Shown in pieces: positions 7,998-16,745 of a stretch of DNA of 64,000 nt. The DNA is from Allokutzneria oryzae. Its GTDB lineage: Bacteria > Actinomycetota > Actinomycetes > Mycobacteriales > Pseudonocardiaceae. The notes under the pieces are model-generated. The model did not search any database. It was not told the DNA's origin and saw nothing but the letters and a program-made list of their open reading frames with translations. The translations under genes were made by a program, and so were the position numbers. Position 1 is the stretch's first letter. Every line of letters begins with the position of its first letter. The stretch is from the NCBI RefSeq assembly GCF_042429765.1, contig NZ_JBHLZU010000027.1:434001-498000 (forward strand). The letters are read 5' to 3'.

Positions 7998-9860
7998 TCA
8001 GGCCTTGCGTGCGATGAGGCGGTAGGCGTTGGTGAGGCCGAGGCGTTCGGCGACCGGACGGAGGGCTCCGTCGGCGAGGGTGGCCGCGAGGAGGACGGGG
8101 GAGCCCGCCGCCAGTGTGGCCGCGCGGATCGCCTTGCGGGCGGGTTCCGGCTTGGCGCGGTACCACGGGAGGTCCTCGCCGCCGGCCGCGAAGTTGCTCA
8201 GCCGGGTCCATGCCGCCGACAGCAGGTCGATGGGCTCGTGGGCCTCGGCGCGCTGCTCGAGGACCACCGTGAAGCCCATCTTCTCCAGCTGGCGGCGCAG
8301 GTTGCCGATCGAGACGAAGTGCAGGTGCTGCGGCTGGAGCCACGGCACCCACCACTTGCCGAGCAGGTGCGCCCAGCGGGCCTCCGGGTCCGGCACCTCG
8401 ATCACCAGGTGGCCGCCTGGCCGCAGCGCGGTCTGCGCCGCTTCCAGCTCCAGCCTCGGGTTCGTGCTGTGCTCCAGGTAGTGGAACATGCTGACCACGT
8501 CGTAGGCGGCTGCCATCGTCGGCGCCAGGTCCACGAAGCTGCCGCGGTAGCCGCGGTCGATCCAGCCGCGGTGCTCGGCCAGCTTGATGCCGTCGGTGAT
8601 GTCCAGGCCGTCGAAGGTGGTCTGCGGCCACACCTCGCGGGCCGCGTTGCAGAAGTGGCCGTGGCCGGTGCCCACGTCGAGCCAGGACTCCGGCTGCGCG
8701 AACCGCTTCAGCGACTCCGCGCGCGGGCGGTACATCACCCCGCGCGCCTTGAACAGCGAGTCGAGCTTCTTCTCGCCCATGCCGTCGTAGAAGTCGCGGT
8801 AGTAGAAGTCCAGGCCCGCCGGGGTGAGCTGCGGGTTCTGGAAGATGTGGCCGCAGTCGCGGCAGCGGTCCAGCACGAACTTGCCGGGCTTGCGCTGGAA
8901 CAGGTCGCGCGTGCGCAGCCGGACTTCGAGGCGGGTCGACGCGCACCACGGGCAGTCGGTGCGGCGCGGGCCGAAGAAGCGCTCGATGCCCTTGGCGAGC
9001 TCCGCCTGGTAGCCCGCGCGGCGCTCCTCGACCGGGTCCACGCGCTCGACGGTGCGGGACTGGGCCGCGGCGAGCGCGGCGAACAGGCGCTTGGGCTCTT
9101 TCGCCGCGCGCGTCGCGCTGTAGGACAGCAGGTCGGCCGGGCGCATGTTCTTGCTGCCGTAGAAGACGACCAGCGGTTGCGCGGACCAGGCGCCCACCGC
9201 CGCGATCGCCCACGCCGGATTGAACAGGCTGCTCGCGGCGAGCGCCGCCAGCCAGGCGATCTGCGGCAGCAGCGCGCCCATGGTGTTGTCGCCGTGCATC
9301 GACGCCAGCACCTCGGGGTCCTTGGCCGCCACGTCCGGCGCGCTGGTGAGCCTCGGCGCCACGACGAGGTCCGTGCCGCCCGGCGCGTGCAGCTTCAGCT
9401 GCGCGATGGCCTCGGCGAGCTCCGGAGCGCTCGGGTTGCCCCGGTCCGTGGGGATGCCCGCCGCGCGCAGCACGCCGTCGTCGGCGAGCGTCGCGTGCAG
9501 GGCACCGCGGCCGGGGGCCTGGCGGTCGGTGCGGTAGGTGGCCGGGTCGACAGCGCGCAGCAGGTCCAGAGCCTGGGCGACCGGGAGGTCGCGCGGGACC
9601 AGGTCCAAAGTGGACAGTCCCTCGGCCTGGGCGTGCGCGCGGGCCGCGGCCAGGGTCGCCCGGTCCACCCTGACGTCCTCGGCCTCAAGGACGCGGAAGC
9701 GGTCCTGGCCGGGTTCCGGGCGGTCCGGCAGGGTGCGCAGGCCCGCCAGCCTGCGGCGCAGCTGCGCGGTGTCGAGCACGAGCCCCGCGACGAGCCCGGC
9801 CTGTACTGCGCGCCGTACCCACTTGCCGGTACGGCGGCGCGAAGACTTTCCTGCGGTCAC
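7998..9860 (-). CDS. Zinc-ribbon class I SAM methyltransferase, copy 1 of a tandem pair
   Basis: Encodes 620 residues with the same layout as its downstream paralogue: an unrecognised N-terminal region with hydrophobic stretches near 20-35 and 210-240, a CPWC/CRDC zinc ribbon near 300-335, and a Rossmann methyltransferase with LDVGTGHGHF near 395 and LRPGGHLVIEVPDP. The start is GTG 9860, overlapping the glycosyltransferase stop (GTGA, 9857-9860), with AGGAGGG nine bases upstream inside that gene. Production is therefore coupled to the glycosyltransferase. Each paralogue may methylate a different position of the sugar or acyl chain. The zinc element plus C-terminal methyltransferase is seen in sugar C-methyltransferase relatives, but the substrate here is unknown. 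Confidence 0.83.
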   Translation of the reverse strand: MTAGKSSRRRTGKWVRRAVQAGLVAGLVLDTAQLRRRLAGLRTLPDRPEPGQDRFRVLEAEDVRVDRATLAAARAHAQAEGLSTLDLVPRDLPVAQALDLLRAVDPATYRTDRQAPGRGALHATLADDGVLRAAGIPTDRGNPSAPELAEAIAQLKLHAPGGTDLVVAPRLTSAPDVAAKDPEVLASMHGDNTMGALLPQIAWLAALAASSLFNPAWAIAAVGAWSAQPLVVFYGSKNMRPADLLSYSATRAAKEPKRLFAALAAAQSRTVERVDPVEERRAGYQAELAKGIERFFGPRRTDCPWCASTRLEVRLRTRDLFQRKPGKFVLDRCRDCGHIFQNPQLTPAGLDFYYRDFYDGMGEKKLDSLFKARGVMYRPRAESLKRFAQPESWLDVGTGHGHFCNAAREVWPQTTFDGLDITDGIKLAEHRGWIDRGYRGSFVDLAPTMAAAYDVVSMFHYLEHSTNPRLELEAAQTALRPGGHLVIEVPDPEARWAHLLGKWWVPWLQPQHLHFVSIGNLRRQLEKMGFTVVLEQRAEAHEPIDLLSAAWTRLSNFAAGGEDLPWYRAKPEPARKAIRAATLAAGSPVLLAATLADGALRPVAERLGLTNAYRLIARKA

Positions 9861-11062
9861 GGTTTGGTCCCTCCTGTGCCCGCGAGTGCGGTGGCGGTGG
9901 CGTCCTGCGCCAGGAGCTCAAGGTGCTTCGCCGCGCTCGCCGCCCCACCGGCCGCGCGGAAGGATTCCTGCACCCGTTGGGCCGCCGCTCGGTAGTCCAC
10001 TTCGGACAGAACGGTGTCGACGGCCTTGCCGATCTGCTCCGCGTTGGCCCGGTTGAAGCGCAACCGGACACCCGCGCCGCAGTCGACGACCTGCTGGGCG
10101 ACGATCGGCTGGTCGTCGCGGATCGGCGCGACCACCAGGGGGAGGCCGTGCGAGAGCGTCTCGCAGACCGTGTTGTGCCCGGCGTGGCAGATCACCGCGT
10201 CGAGCCGGTCGAGCAGTCGCAGCACGGGAATCCGGGGGGCGACGACCGCGCCGGCCCCGGGGTGTTCGGTCAGCACGCCCGCCGGGTCGGCGATGACCGC
10301 CTGGATCCGGTCGGCGCGGCTGGTCAGCGCCGTGACGGCCTCGCGCAGGAACCGTTCACCGGCGTCGGTGTTGGCGGTCCCGAGCGTCAGCAGCACCTTG
10401 GCCCGTGCATCGTCCAAAGTGGAGTAGGGGAAGTCCTCGGACTCCGGCCGGGGCGCGATGGACGGGCCGACGAAGCGCACGTGCTCGTGGCCGGTCTCGC
10501 CGATCAGGGCGCGAGTGGTGAACGCCAGGGTGAGGTGCGGTGAGAAGCGCAGGTCCACCTGCTCCAGCGGGTCACCGAACTCCTTCTGCAAGCCGCGCAA
10601 CACATCCCGCAGCCACTCCTCGACCTTCGGCATGCCCGCGAGGGGGTCGGTGAACTCCGCCGAGGTGGTCGCGGAGGTCGCCCACGGCAGGCCGAGCGAG
10701 TTCGCGACGATGCCGCCTGCCACGGCCTGCTGGTCGACCACGAGCACGTCCGGGCGGAACCGCTCGCAGGCCGCGCGCACACCGGGAACCATGCCGCGGG
10801 CCAGGGGAGCGAGGAAGTTCTCCCAGAGGAACTTCAGCGCGGCGGGCCCCCGCATCTCCGGCGGGCGGTGCGCGCCCTCCGGCCCTAGAGTGGGGCCATC
10901 GCAGTGGAACACCGTGGCCTGCGGGCCGACGAGGTGGCGGAGGAACTCCTCAAGTCCCGCCCACGCCACCTCGTGGCCGCGTTCGACGAGCCGTGCGGCC
11001 ACACCGACCGTCGGGTTGGTGTGGCCGACCAGCGGTGGCACGACGAACAGGAAACGGCTCAT
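9857..11062 (-). CDS. GT1 (UDPGT/MGT-like) glycosyltransferase
   Basis: Encodes 401 residues with a GT-B fold. The N-terminal acceptor domain begins SRFLFVVPPLVGHTNPTVGVAARL, the usual loop around the catalytic His (here VGH). The C-terminal donor site contains CHAGHNTVCETLSHGLPLVV near residue 290, followed by RDDQPIVAQQVVDCGAG. This is the GT1 signature shared with macrolide and antibiotic glycosyltransferases. It lies 40 bp after the alpha/beta hydrolase and is coupled by a GTGA overlap to the next methyltransferase. It probably transfers a nucleotide-activated sugar to the released acyl product. There are no sugar biosynthesis genes nearby, so a common UDP- or GDP-sugar is likely. Confidence 0.9.
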   Translation of the reverse strand: MSRFLFVVPPLVGHTNPTVGVAARLVERGHEVAWAGLEEFLRHLVGPQATVFHCDGPTLGPEGAHRPPEMRGPAALKFLWENFLAPLARGMVPGVRAACERFRPDVLVVDQQAVAGGIVANSLGLPWATSATTSAEFTDPLAGMPKVEEWLRDVLRGLQKEFGDPLEQVDLRFSPHLTLAFTTRALIGETGHEHVRFVGPSIAPRPESEDFPYSTLDDARAKVLLTLGTANTDAGERFLREAVTALTSRADRIQAVIADPAGVLTEHPGAGAVVAPRIPVLRLLDRLDAVICHAGHNTVCETLSHGLPLVVAPIRDDQPIVAQQVVDCGAGVRLRFNRANAEQIGKAVDTVLSEVDYRAAAQRVQESFRAAGGAASAAKHLELLAQDATATALAGTGGTKP

Positions 11063-11102
11063 CTAGCACAATCCTCCGAGACAACAGTGGCCGGAGACGA
11101 CG

Positions 11103-11954
11103 TCACGCGGGGGTGCCCTCCAGGACACGACCCTGCTCGTGCTCGGCGACCCAGGGCAGTAACAGGTCGCGGACGGTCTTGGGCGCCTCGACCAGCACCG
11201 AGTGCTCGTGCCCGCCGACGACCACGGAACGGCAGCGCTCCAGGCGGTCCTCCATCAGCTGCGCCTGCACCGCGAGGTCGGACTCGCTGCCGAAGATCGC
11301 CAGCACCGGGCAGGTGACCGAGGAGATCTCCTCGGCGGAGTGCACCGGACCGGAGGGGATGTCCACGGCCATGCTGGTGTTGCACAACGCGTTGCTGGCC
11401 GCCTTGGCCAGCCGCGAGGTGTGCGCGCCCTGGTTCTCGGTGATCCAGGCGAAGGCCTCCTCGTAGCGCAGCTGCTCCGCCGCGCGGCCGAGCAGCCCGC
11501 CGAGCTTCTCCGACCACGCCGGGGTCGCGGGCTCGGACTCGATCATCACGATGCTGGCCACCCGCTCGGGGTGCGCGACGGCGTAGCTGAACGCCACGGT
11601 GCCGCCGAAGCTGTTGCCCACCAGGTGCACCGGGCCGCGCACGTCCATCTCGTCGAGCATCGCGTGCAGGTCGCCGACGAAGTCGCTGACCCGGTAGCCG
11701 GTCTCCGGTCTGGAGCTGCGGCCGTGCCCGCGCAGGTCGAAGGCGAGCACCTCCATGCCCGCGGCCGAGACCGGGGCGGCGAGGGTGAAGTAGAAGCTCG
11801 CCAGGCTGTCGGTGCCGAGGCCGTGGATGAACACCACGGTCGGCGCGCGGCCGGCGGCTCTGCCGATGCTCGCACCCGCGAGCGGGCCTTCGGTGTTCTT
11901 GGCGGGCATGCGCTGCACGTGCAGCCGGATGCCGTTCGCGTCGATCATCGCCAT
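11103..11954 (-). CDS. Alpha/beta hydrolase, probable chain-release thioesterase or hydrolase
   Basis: Encodes 283 residues. The core is canonical: oxyanion-loop HGLGTD, the LRGHGRSSRP element, nucleophile elbow GNSFGG with Ser115, and a catalytic His in GGHEHS near residue 250. The ATG lies three bases after the stop of the free-standing ACP gene, so it is probably translated with it. No dedicated thioesterase domain is visible in either PKS. A type II-like release or editing role for this enzyme is the best inference, though a tailoring esterase is possible. Two in-frame ATGs (codons 1 and 3) could serve as start. Confidence 0.86.
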   Translation of the reverse strand: MAMIDANGIRLHVQRMPAKNTEGPLAGASIGRAAGRAPTVVFIHGLGTDSLASFYFTLAAPVSAAGMEVLAFDLRGHGRSSRPETGYRVSDFVGDLHAMLDEMDVRGPVHLVGNSFGGTVAFSYAVAHPERVASIVMIESEPATPAWSEKLGGLLGRAAEQLRYEEAFAWITENQGAHTSRLAKAASNALCNTSMAVDIPSGPVHSAEEISSVTCPVLAIFGSESDLAVQAQLMEDRLERCRSVVVGGHEHSVLVEAPKTVRDLLLPWVAEHEQGRVLEGTPA

Positions 11955-11957
11955 GGG

Positions 11958-12287
11958 TCAGTTCCCCCCGACCGGGGTGTTCGCGCCGAGGCAGGCGACC
12001 ACGTAGTCGACGAGCCGTCCGACGGTGAGCTCGATGATCTCGTCCAGCTCCAGGTCGGCGATGAACTCGGCGAAGTTGACCCGGCCGCCGTAGTGCTGCT
12101 CCAGCTGGCCGGACAACGCGACCAGGTCGATGCTCTCCAGCTCCAGGTCGTCGTGGAACTTGGTGCTCATCTCGATCACCGCGTCGTCCATGCCGTACTC
12201 GCCGAGCACCTCGCGCAGCATCTCGCTGATGTCCGCGAGCACAACGGCCGACTGCGCAGGTGCCGACTGATCAGGGGTCGTCGTCAC
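11958..12287 (-). CDS. Free-standing acyl carrier protein
   Basis: Encodes 109 residues. The phosphopantetheine site is DLELESIDLVAL, with the serine in the ESID form, inside a typical four-helix ACP of about 75 residues; a Pro/Ala-rich N-terminal tail precedes it. The start is GTG 12287, overlapping the TGA of the upstream PKS (GTGA), with AGGAGG located nine bases before it in the PKS coding end. It differs clearly from the LSIDSIKR-type tandem ACPs in pksA. It may therefore carry a starter, an extender or the finished chain rather than replace them. The PPTase domain of the neighbouring PKS is the obvious activating enzyme. Confidence 0.92.
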   Translation of the reverse strand: MTTTPDQSAPAQSAVVLADISEMLREVLGEYGMDDAVIEMSTKFHDDLELESIDLVALSGQLEQHYGGRVNFAEFIADLELDEIIELTVGRLVDYVVACLGANTPVGGN

Positions 12288-15200
12288 TTGGTTTCCTCCT
12301 CGTGCGCGAGGCCCGTCGTCCAGGCCACTACGTAGTGCCGTTCCGGTAGTCCTTCGGCGTTGCTCGCCGCGGTGCTGTGCACCAGGTAGCGCCGATCGCC
12401 GACGCTGACGACGAGCCGGACGCCGGTGGCCTGCTCGACGACGAAGTTCCTCGGTGCTCCTTGCAGCCCGGTCCCCTCCGCCTTGGAGACTGCCTCCTTG
12501 GCGGTGAAGAACCGGGTGAACCACAGCGCCCTCGGCTCGCCCGTGGACGCGACGAGCGCGTCGAGCAGATCGAGTTCCACTGTGGACAGTGCGTAGGCGA
12601 CGGTGGGCTCGTCGCGCTCGGCGACCTCCTCCACGTCGATGCCGATGCCCGGGATGCCCGGGACCTCCCGCCCGGCGACCGGGCGGGTGATGGCGACGCC
12701 GACCTCGCGGCAGTGCGCGATCGAGACGTCGGTGTCGGTGAACTCCGCGCCGTGCCGTCCGGTGACGAACGGCCTGCCGCTGGGCTCGTTGTCCACCCGG
12801 ACCTCGCCGGGGAACAACGGCTCGCCACCGGCGGCCCACAGCTCCCGGCGCACGGCGTCCTTGGCCACGATCCTGCCGAGCAGCCACTGCCGCCGGGTCC
12901 GGGGCGAGCGCGCCTCGTAGGCGTCCCGCTCCACGGCGGAGAGGTGGTTGCGCATGATCAGGTCGCGGGAGGCGAGGTCCGGCCACAGCTCGTGCAGCAG
13001 GTACCAGCCGCCGTCCTGCCGCTCCGAGATCGTGTTCACCTCGGGGAACCGCTCGACCGGTTCGGTACGGGGGTTGCTGTCGAAGCGCCGGTCGACCCAG
13101 CTCTCGATGTGCGCCCACGGCTTTCCGTCACGCAGCAGCTGCATGTCGGCTTCCAGCAGCGTGTCGGTGACCTCGCGGATGCGGATGACGCACTCCAGCG
13201 GCACACCGGCCTCCGGGTGCGGCCCGAAGAACCGGATCGAGCGCATGCCCACCGGGAAGACGACCTTCTTCTCGGTGAACCGCGACATGATCCAGTAGCC
13301 GAGGATCTGGCCGACGTTGTCCAGCAGCGCGCCGGGCGCGGGCGGCGTGGTGATGGTGCCGCGCACGTGCTTGCCGCTGACGCCGGACAGCTCGGTCACA
13401 CCCTGGAACAGCGGGCCGTGGAACATCCAGCGCTTGGTGTAGAGCTCCTCGCCCAGCAGCTCGGGGACCTCCTCGCCCGCCACCGGCGGCCACACGGGCG
13501 GGGACTGCGCCGGGTACTGCGGCGCCAGCTCGACGACCGCCTGGCAGTAGCCGGTGATGGAGACCTCGACCCGTTGTGGCGCAACGGGAACGACCTTCAG
13601 CTCGACCTCGATGCCCGGCGCGGAGACCATCCACCGGGTGAACTTCACGTCGTGCAGCGCGACCGCGCGCTGACCGGGGGCACTGCGCTCGGCGGCGTCG
13701 ATCATGTGCTGGACGAGCGTGGTCGCGGGCACGATGGGCCACCGGTCGGTCTCGTCCGGCCAGTCCGCCCGCTGCCGGAAGAAGCAGTGGTCCAACAGGT
13801 ACGGCATCGCCGTGGTGTTGACCGCCAGCTTCTCGTGCAGCTCACGCGGCTGCTGCGGCGCGACCGTGCGGGGCCGGGCCACGACGGGGGCGGACGAGGC
13901 CGCGCCGATGACCGCGGCTGCGGTGTCCGCGGTCTCGCGCAGCAGCCCTTCCAGTTGCGCCGCGAGGGGGAACCGGTCGGACAGCTTGCCGAGGGCACCC
14001 GCCTCCACAGCGGGGGCGGCGGGCCTGCTGATCGGCGGGACGGTGCCGTTGAGGGAGACCAGGGAACCGGTGAGGTCCAGGCGCATCGGCGGCCTGCTCG
14101 CGCGCTTCGGCTCGGGGGAGGCGTTCCGGGGCCGGCCGAGGAGGTCCGGGGTCGGCGTGCCGCCCTCCACCCACAACGAGGTGGCGACGCGGCGCAGCTG
14201 CTCCATGCCGCCGCGGTTGGCCGAGTTGCCCACCACGGCGAGGTGTTCCTGGCCGCGCAGCGTGTCGCTGATCAGCGAGGCCAGCTGGCCGGTGCCCGCC
14301 TGGACGAAGACCCGGTAGCCGTCGGCGTACATCGTCTCGATCATCTGGCGGAACCGGACGGGCTCCAGCAGGTGCCGGACGAACAGCTCGCGGATCGCGG
14401 ACTCCTCGCCCGGATAAGGCGAAGCCGTGGTCGCCGACCAGATCGGCAGGCTCGCCCGGTGGAACGTCAGCTCGGTGACCGAGGTGCGGATCGGGCCGAG
14501 GAAGGGCTCCAGCATCGGCGTGTGGAACCCGGACTGGAACGGCAGGAGCTGGCCGAGCACGTTGCGCCCGCGCATCTCGCGGACCAGGTCCTCCACCTCG
14601 TCCACCGGCCCGCACACCATGCACTGGTTGGGCGCGTTGTCGTGGGAGAGAACGAGGCCCGGCCGTGCGGCGAGCGCGTCGGCGATCCGCTCGACACCGC
14701 AGCCCAGTGCGGCGAAGGCCACCCCGGGCACCTTCAGCGCGTCCGGGTCGTAGGTGTGCAGGAAGCTGTCGATCTCGGCATCGGAGTAGATGCCCGCCGC
14801 CACCATCGCGGTCCACTCGCCGACGCTGTGCCCGGCGACGCCGTCCGGGGTGATCCCGCTGCGGCGCAACACGGTGTCGAGCATCCGGCCCATGCTGAAC
14901 ACGGCTTCGCCATGCGCGCCAACGGTGTCACCGGACAGCGCGCGCTTCGGCAGGCCGAAGTGCGCGACGACGTCATCCATGCGCGGCTCGAAGTCGGCTT
15001 CGAGCCCGGGGAAGACGAAGGCGATCTTCGCGTTGGGCGCGCCCAGCAGCGGCGACGGGCTGAACCACACGTCGTTGCGGCCGCGCCAGGACACCGCCTT
15101 CGCCGCGACCTTGCGGGCGAGCGTGAGCTTGCGCGGGGTCGGGCCGACGATGCCGAGGCGGGTGTCCAACGGCGATCCCTCGACGAAGGACATCGCGCGC

Positions 15201-16711
15201 AGCTCGGCGTCATCGGCTTCGAGGAGCTTCGCCATCTCCGCGGGAGAGGACGCGCTCAGCCGCAGCACCTGCTCCGGTTCGCTGACCACGACGTGGGAGT
15301 CCACAGTGGACGTAGTGGCCGGGCCCTGCTCGATGACCACGTGCGCGTTGATCCCGCCGAAGCCGAAGGCGTTGACGGCGGCGCGACGCGGGGCGCCCTG
15401 CTCGGTCTCCCACGGGCGCGCGGTGGAGATGGGGCGGAACCGGGTCTCGGCGAGCGCGGGGTGCGGCTCCTCGCAGTGCAGCGTCGGCAGCAGCACGCCG
15501 CGGTGCACGGCGAGCGCGGCCTTGACCAGACCGGCGATCCCGGCGGCGGGCATGGTGTGGCCGATCATCGACTTCACCGAGCCGATCACCGGGGCGTCCT
15601 CGTCGTCGGTCGACGGACCGAAGATCCGGCGCAGCGTGTCCAGCTCGGCGGCGTCACCGGCGGGCGTGGCGGTGCCGTGCGCCTCCAGCATGCCGATGGC
15701 GTCCGGCGCGGTCGGGTCGAGCCCGGCGGCGGCCCACGCCCGCCGCAGCGCGAGCACCTGGCCGTCCGGCTCGGGGTTGAACAGGCTGGCCGCCTTGCCG
15801 TCGCTGGCGACGCCGGTGCCGCGGATGACCGCGTAGACCCGGTCCCCGTCGCGCTCGGCGTCCTCGAGGCGCTTGAGCACCACGACGCCGGTGCCCTCGC
15901 CGATCAGGATGCCGTCGGCGTTCTTGCTGAACGGGCGGATGTTCTGGCTCGTGGACAGCGCGCGCAGCTGCGAGAAGACGCTCCAGAACGTGATGTCGTG
16001 GCAGTGGTGCACACCGCCGGCGAGCATCACGTCGCAACGCCCGGCCAGCAGCTCGGTGACCGCCTGGTCCACCGCGATCAACGACGAGGCGCACGCGGCG
16101 TCCACCGTGTACGCCGGGCCGCGCAGGTCGAGCCGGTTGGCGATGCGGGAGGCCGCGAGGTTGGGCACCAGGCCGATCGCGGCCTCCGGCTGGTGCGGGC
16201 CGAGCTGCTCGGTGAACGCGGCGCGCACCGACTCCAGCTGCTCGGCGGGCAGGTCCGGCATCAGCTCGGCGAGCGTGCGGACGAGCTGGTGCGCGGTGCG
16301 CACGCGCTGGTCCAGCCGGACCAGGCCGGGGGTGAGGTAGCCGCCCCTGCCGAGCACGACGCCGATCCGGTCCCTGGCGGGAAGCTTGGCGTCGCCACCG
16401 GCGTCGGCGATGGCGGAGGCCGCCACCCGCAACGCGATCAGCTGGTCCGGCTCCGTGCCCGCGACGGAGTTCGGCATGATGCCGAACCGCGTCGGGTCCA
16501 CCTCGGCGAAGGCGTCGACGAAACCGCCGCGGCGGCAGTAGATCTCGTCCGCCTTGCCGCTGCTCGCCGACGGGCGGTAGTACTCGGCGTCCCACCGGCC
16601 TTCCGGCACCTCGGTGATCGAGTCGACGCCGTCGACCAGGTTGCGCCAGTAGCTCTCCAGGTCCGGAGCGCCCGGCAGCAGCACGGACATCCCGACAATG
16701 GCGATGCTCAC
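12284..16711 (-). CDS. Iterative type I PKS: KS-AT-DH-PPTase
   Basis: Encodes 1475 residues. The KS domain (1-460) has VDAACASSL with active Cys near 207, EAHGTATPAGD and SVKSMIGHTMPAAG, so it looks catalytic rather than a chain-length factor. The AT domain (about 560-840) has FVFPGLEA and GHSVGEW near 630. A double-hotdog dehydratase region (about 960-1190) has the N-terminal LLDHCFF and the second-half LLDNVGQ, the His and Asp of a PKS DH. The C-terminal PPTase (about 1265-1475) has GIGIDVEEV and FFTAKEAVSKAEG. The start is GTG 16711 with GGAGGAGG upstream, 34 bp after pksA. The KS-AT...DH-PPTase order resembles the back half of enediyne PKSs and PUFA/hgl-type synthases; no ACP or KR is present, so it must use those of pksA or the free ACP. 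Confidence 0.9.
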   Translation of the reverse strand: MSIAIVGMSVLLPGAPDLESYWRNLVDGVDSITEVPEGRWDAEYYRPSASSGKADEIYCRRGGFVDAFAEVDPTRFGIMPNSVAGTEPDQLIALRVAASAIADAGGDAKLPARDRIGVVLGRGGYLTPGLVRLDQRVRTAHQLVRTLAELMPDLPAEQLESVRAAFTEQLGPHQPEAAIGLVPNLAASRIANRLDLRGPAYTVDAACASSLIAVDQAVTELLAGRCDVMLAGGVHHCHDITFWSVFSQLRALSTSQNIRPFSKNADGILIGEGTGVVVLKRLEDAERDGDRVYAVIRGTGVASDGKAASLFNPEPDGQVLALRRAWAAAGLDPTAPDAIGMLEAHGTATPAGDAAELDTLRRIFGPSTDDEDAPVIGSVKSMIGHTMPAAGIAGLVKAALAVHRGVLLPTLHCEEPHPALAETRFRPISTARPWETEQGAPRRAAVNAFGFGGINAHVVIEQGPATTSTVDSHVVVSEPEQVLRLSASSPAEMAKLLEADDAELRAMSFVEGSPLDTRLGIVGPTPRKLTLARKVAAKAVSWRGRNDVWFSPSPLLGAPNAKIAFVFPGLEADFEPRMDDVVAHFGLPKRALSGDTVGAHGEAVFSMGRMLDTVLRRSGITPDGVAGHSVGEWTAMVAAGIYSDAEIDSFLHTYDPDALKVPGVAFAALGCGVERIADALAARPGLVLSHDNAPNQCMVCGPVDEVEDLVREMRGRNVLGQLLPFQSGFHTPMLEPFLGPIRTSVTELTFHRASLPIWSATTASPYPGEESAIRELFVRHLLEPVRFRQMIETMYADGYRVFVQAGTGQLASLISDTLRGQEHLAVVGNSANRGGMEQLRRVATSLWVEGGTPTPDLLGRPRNASPEPKRASRPPMRLDLTGSLVSLNGTVPPISRPAAPAVEAGALGKLSDRFPLAAQLEGLLRETADTAAAVIGAASSAPVVARPRTVAPQQPRELHEKLAVNTTAMPYLLDHCFFRQRADWPDETDRWPIVPATTLVQHMIDAAERSAPGQRAVALHDVKFTRWMVSAPGIEVELKVVPVAPQRVEVSITGYCQAVVELAPQYPAQSPPVWPPVAGEEVPELLGEELYTKRWMFHGPLFQGVTELSGVSGKHVRGTITTPPAPGALLDNVGQILGYWIMSRFTEKKVVFPVGMRSIRFFGPHPEAGVPLECVIRIREVTDTLLEADMQLLRDGKPWAHIESWVDRRFDSNPRTEPVERFPEVNTISERQDGGWYLLHELWPDLASRDLIMRNHLSAVERDAYEARSPRTRRQWLLGRIVAKDAVRRELWAAGGEPLFPGEVRVDNEPSGRPFVTGRHGAEFTDTDVSIAHCREVGVAITRPVAGREVPGIPGIGIDVEEVAERDEPTVAYALSTVELDLLDALVASTGEPRALWFTRFFTAKEAVSKAEGTGLQGAPRNFVVEQATGVRLVVSVGDRRYLVHSTAASNAEGLPERHYVVAWTTGLAHEEETK

Positions 16712-16745
16712 TCGCTCACCTCCTCCGCTTCGCCGTCAACCCGCG

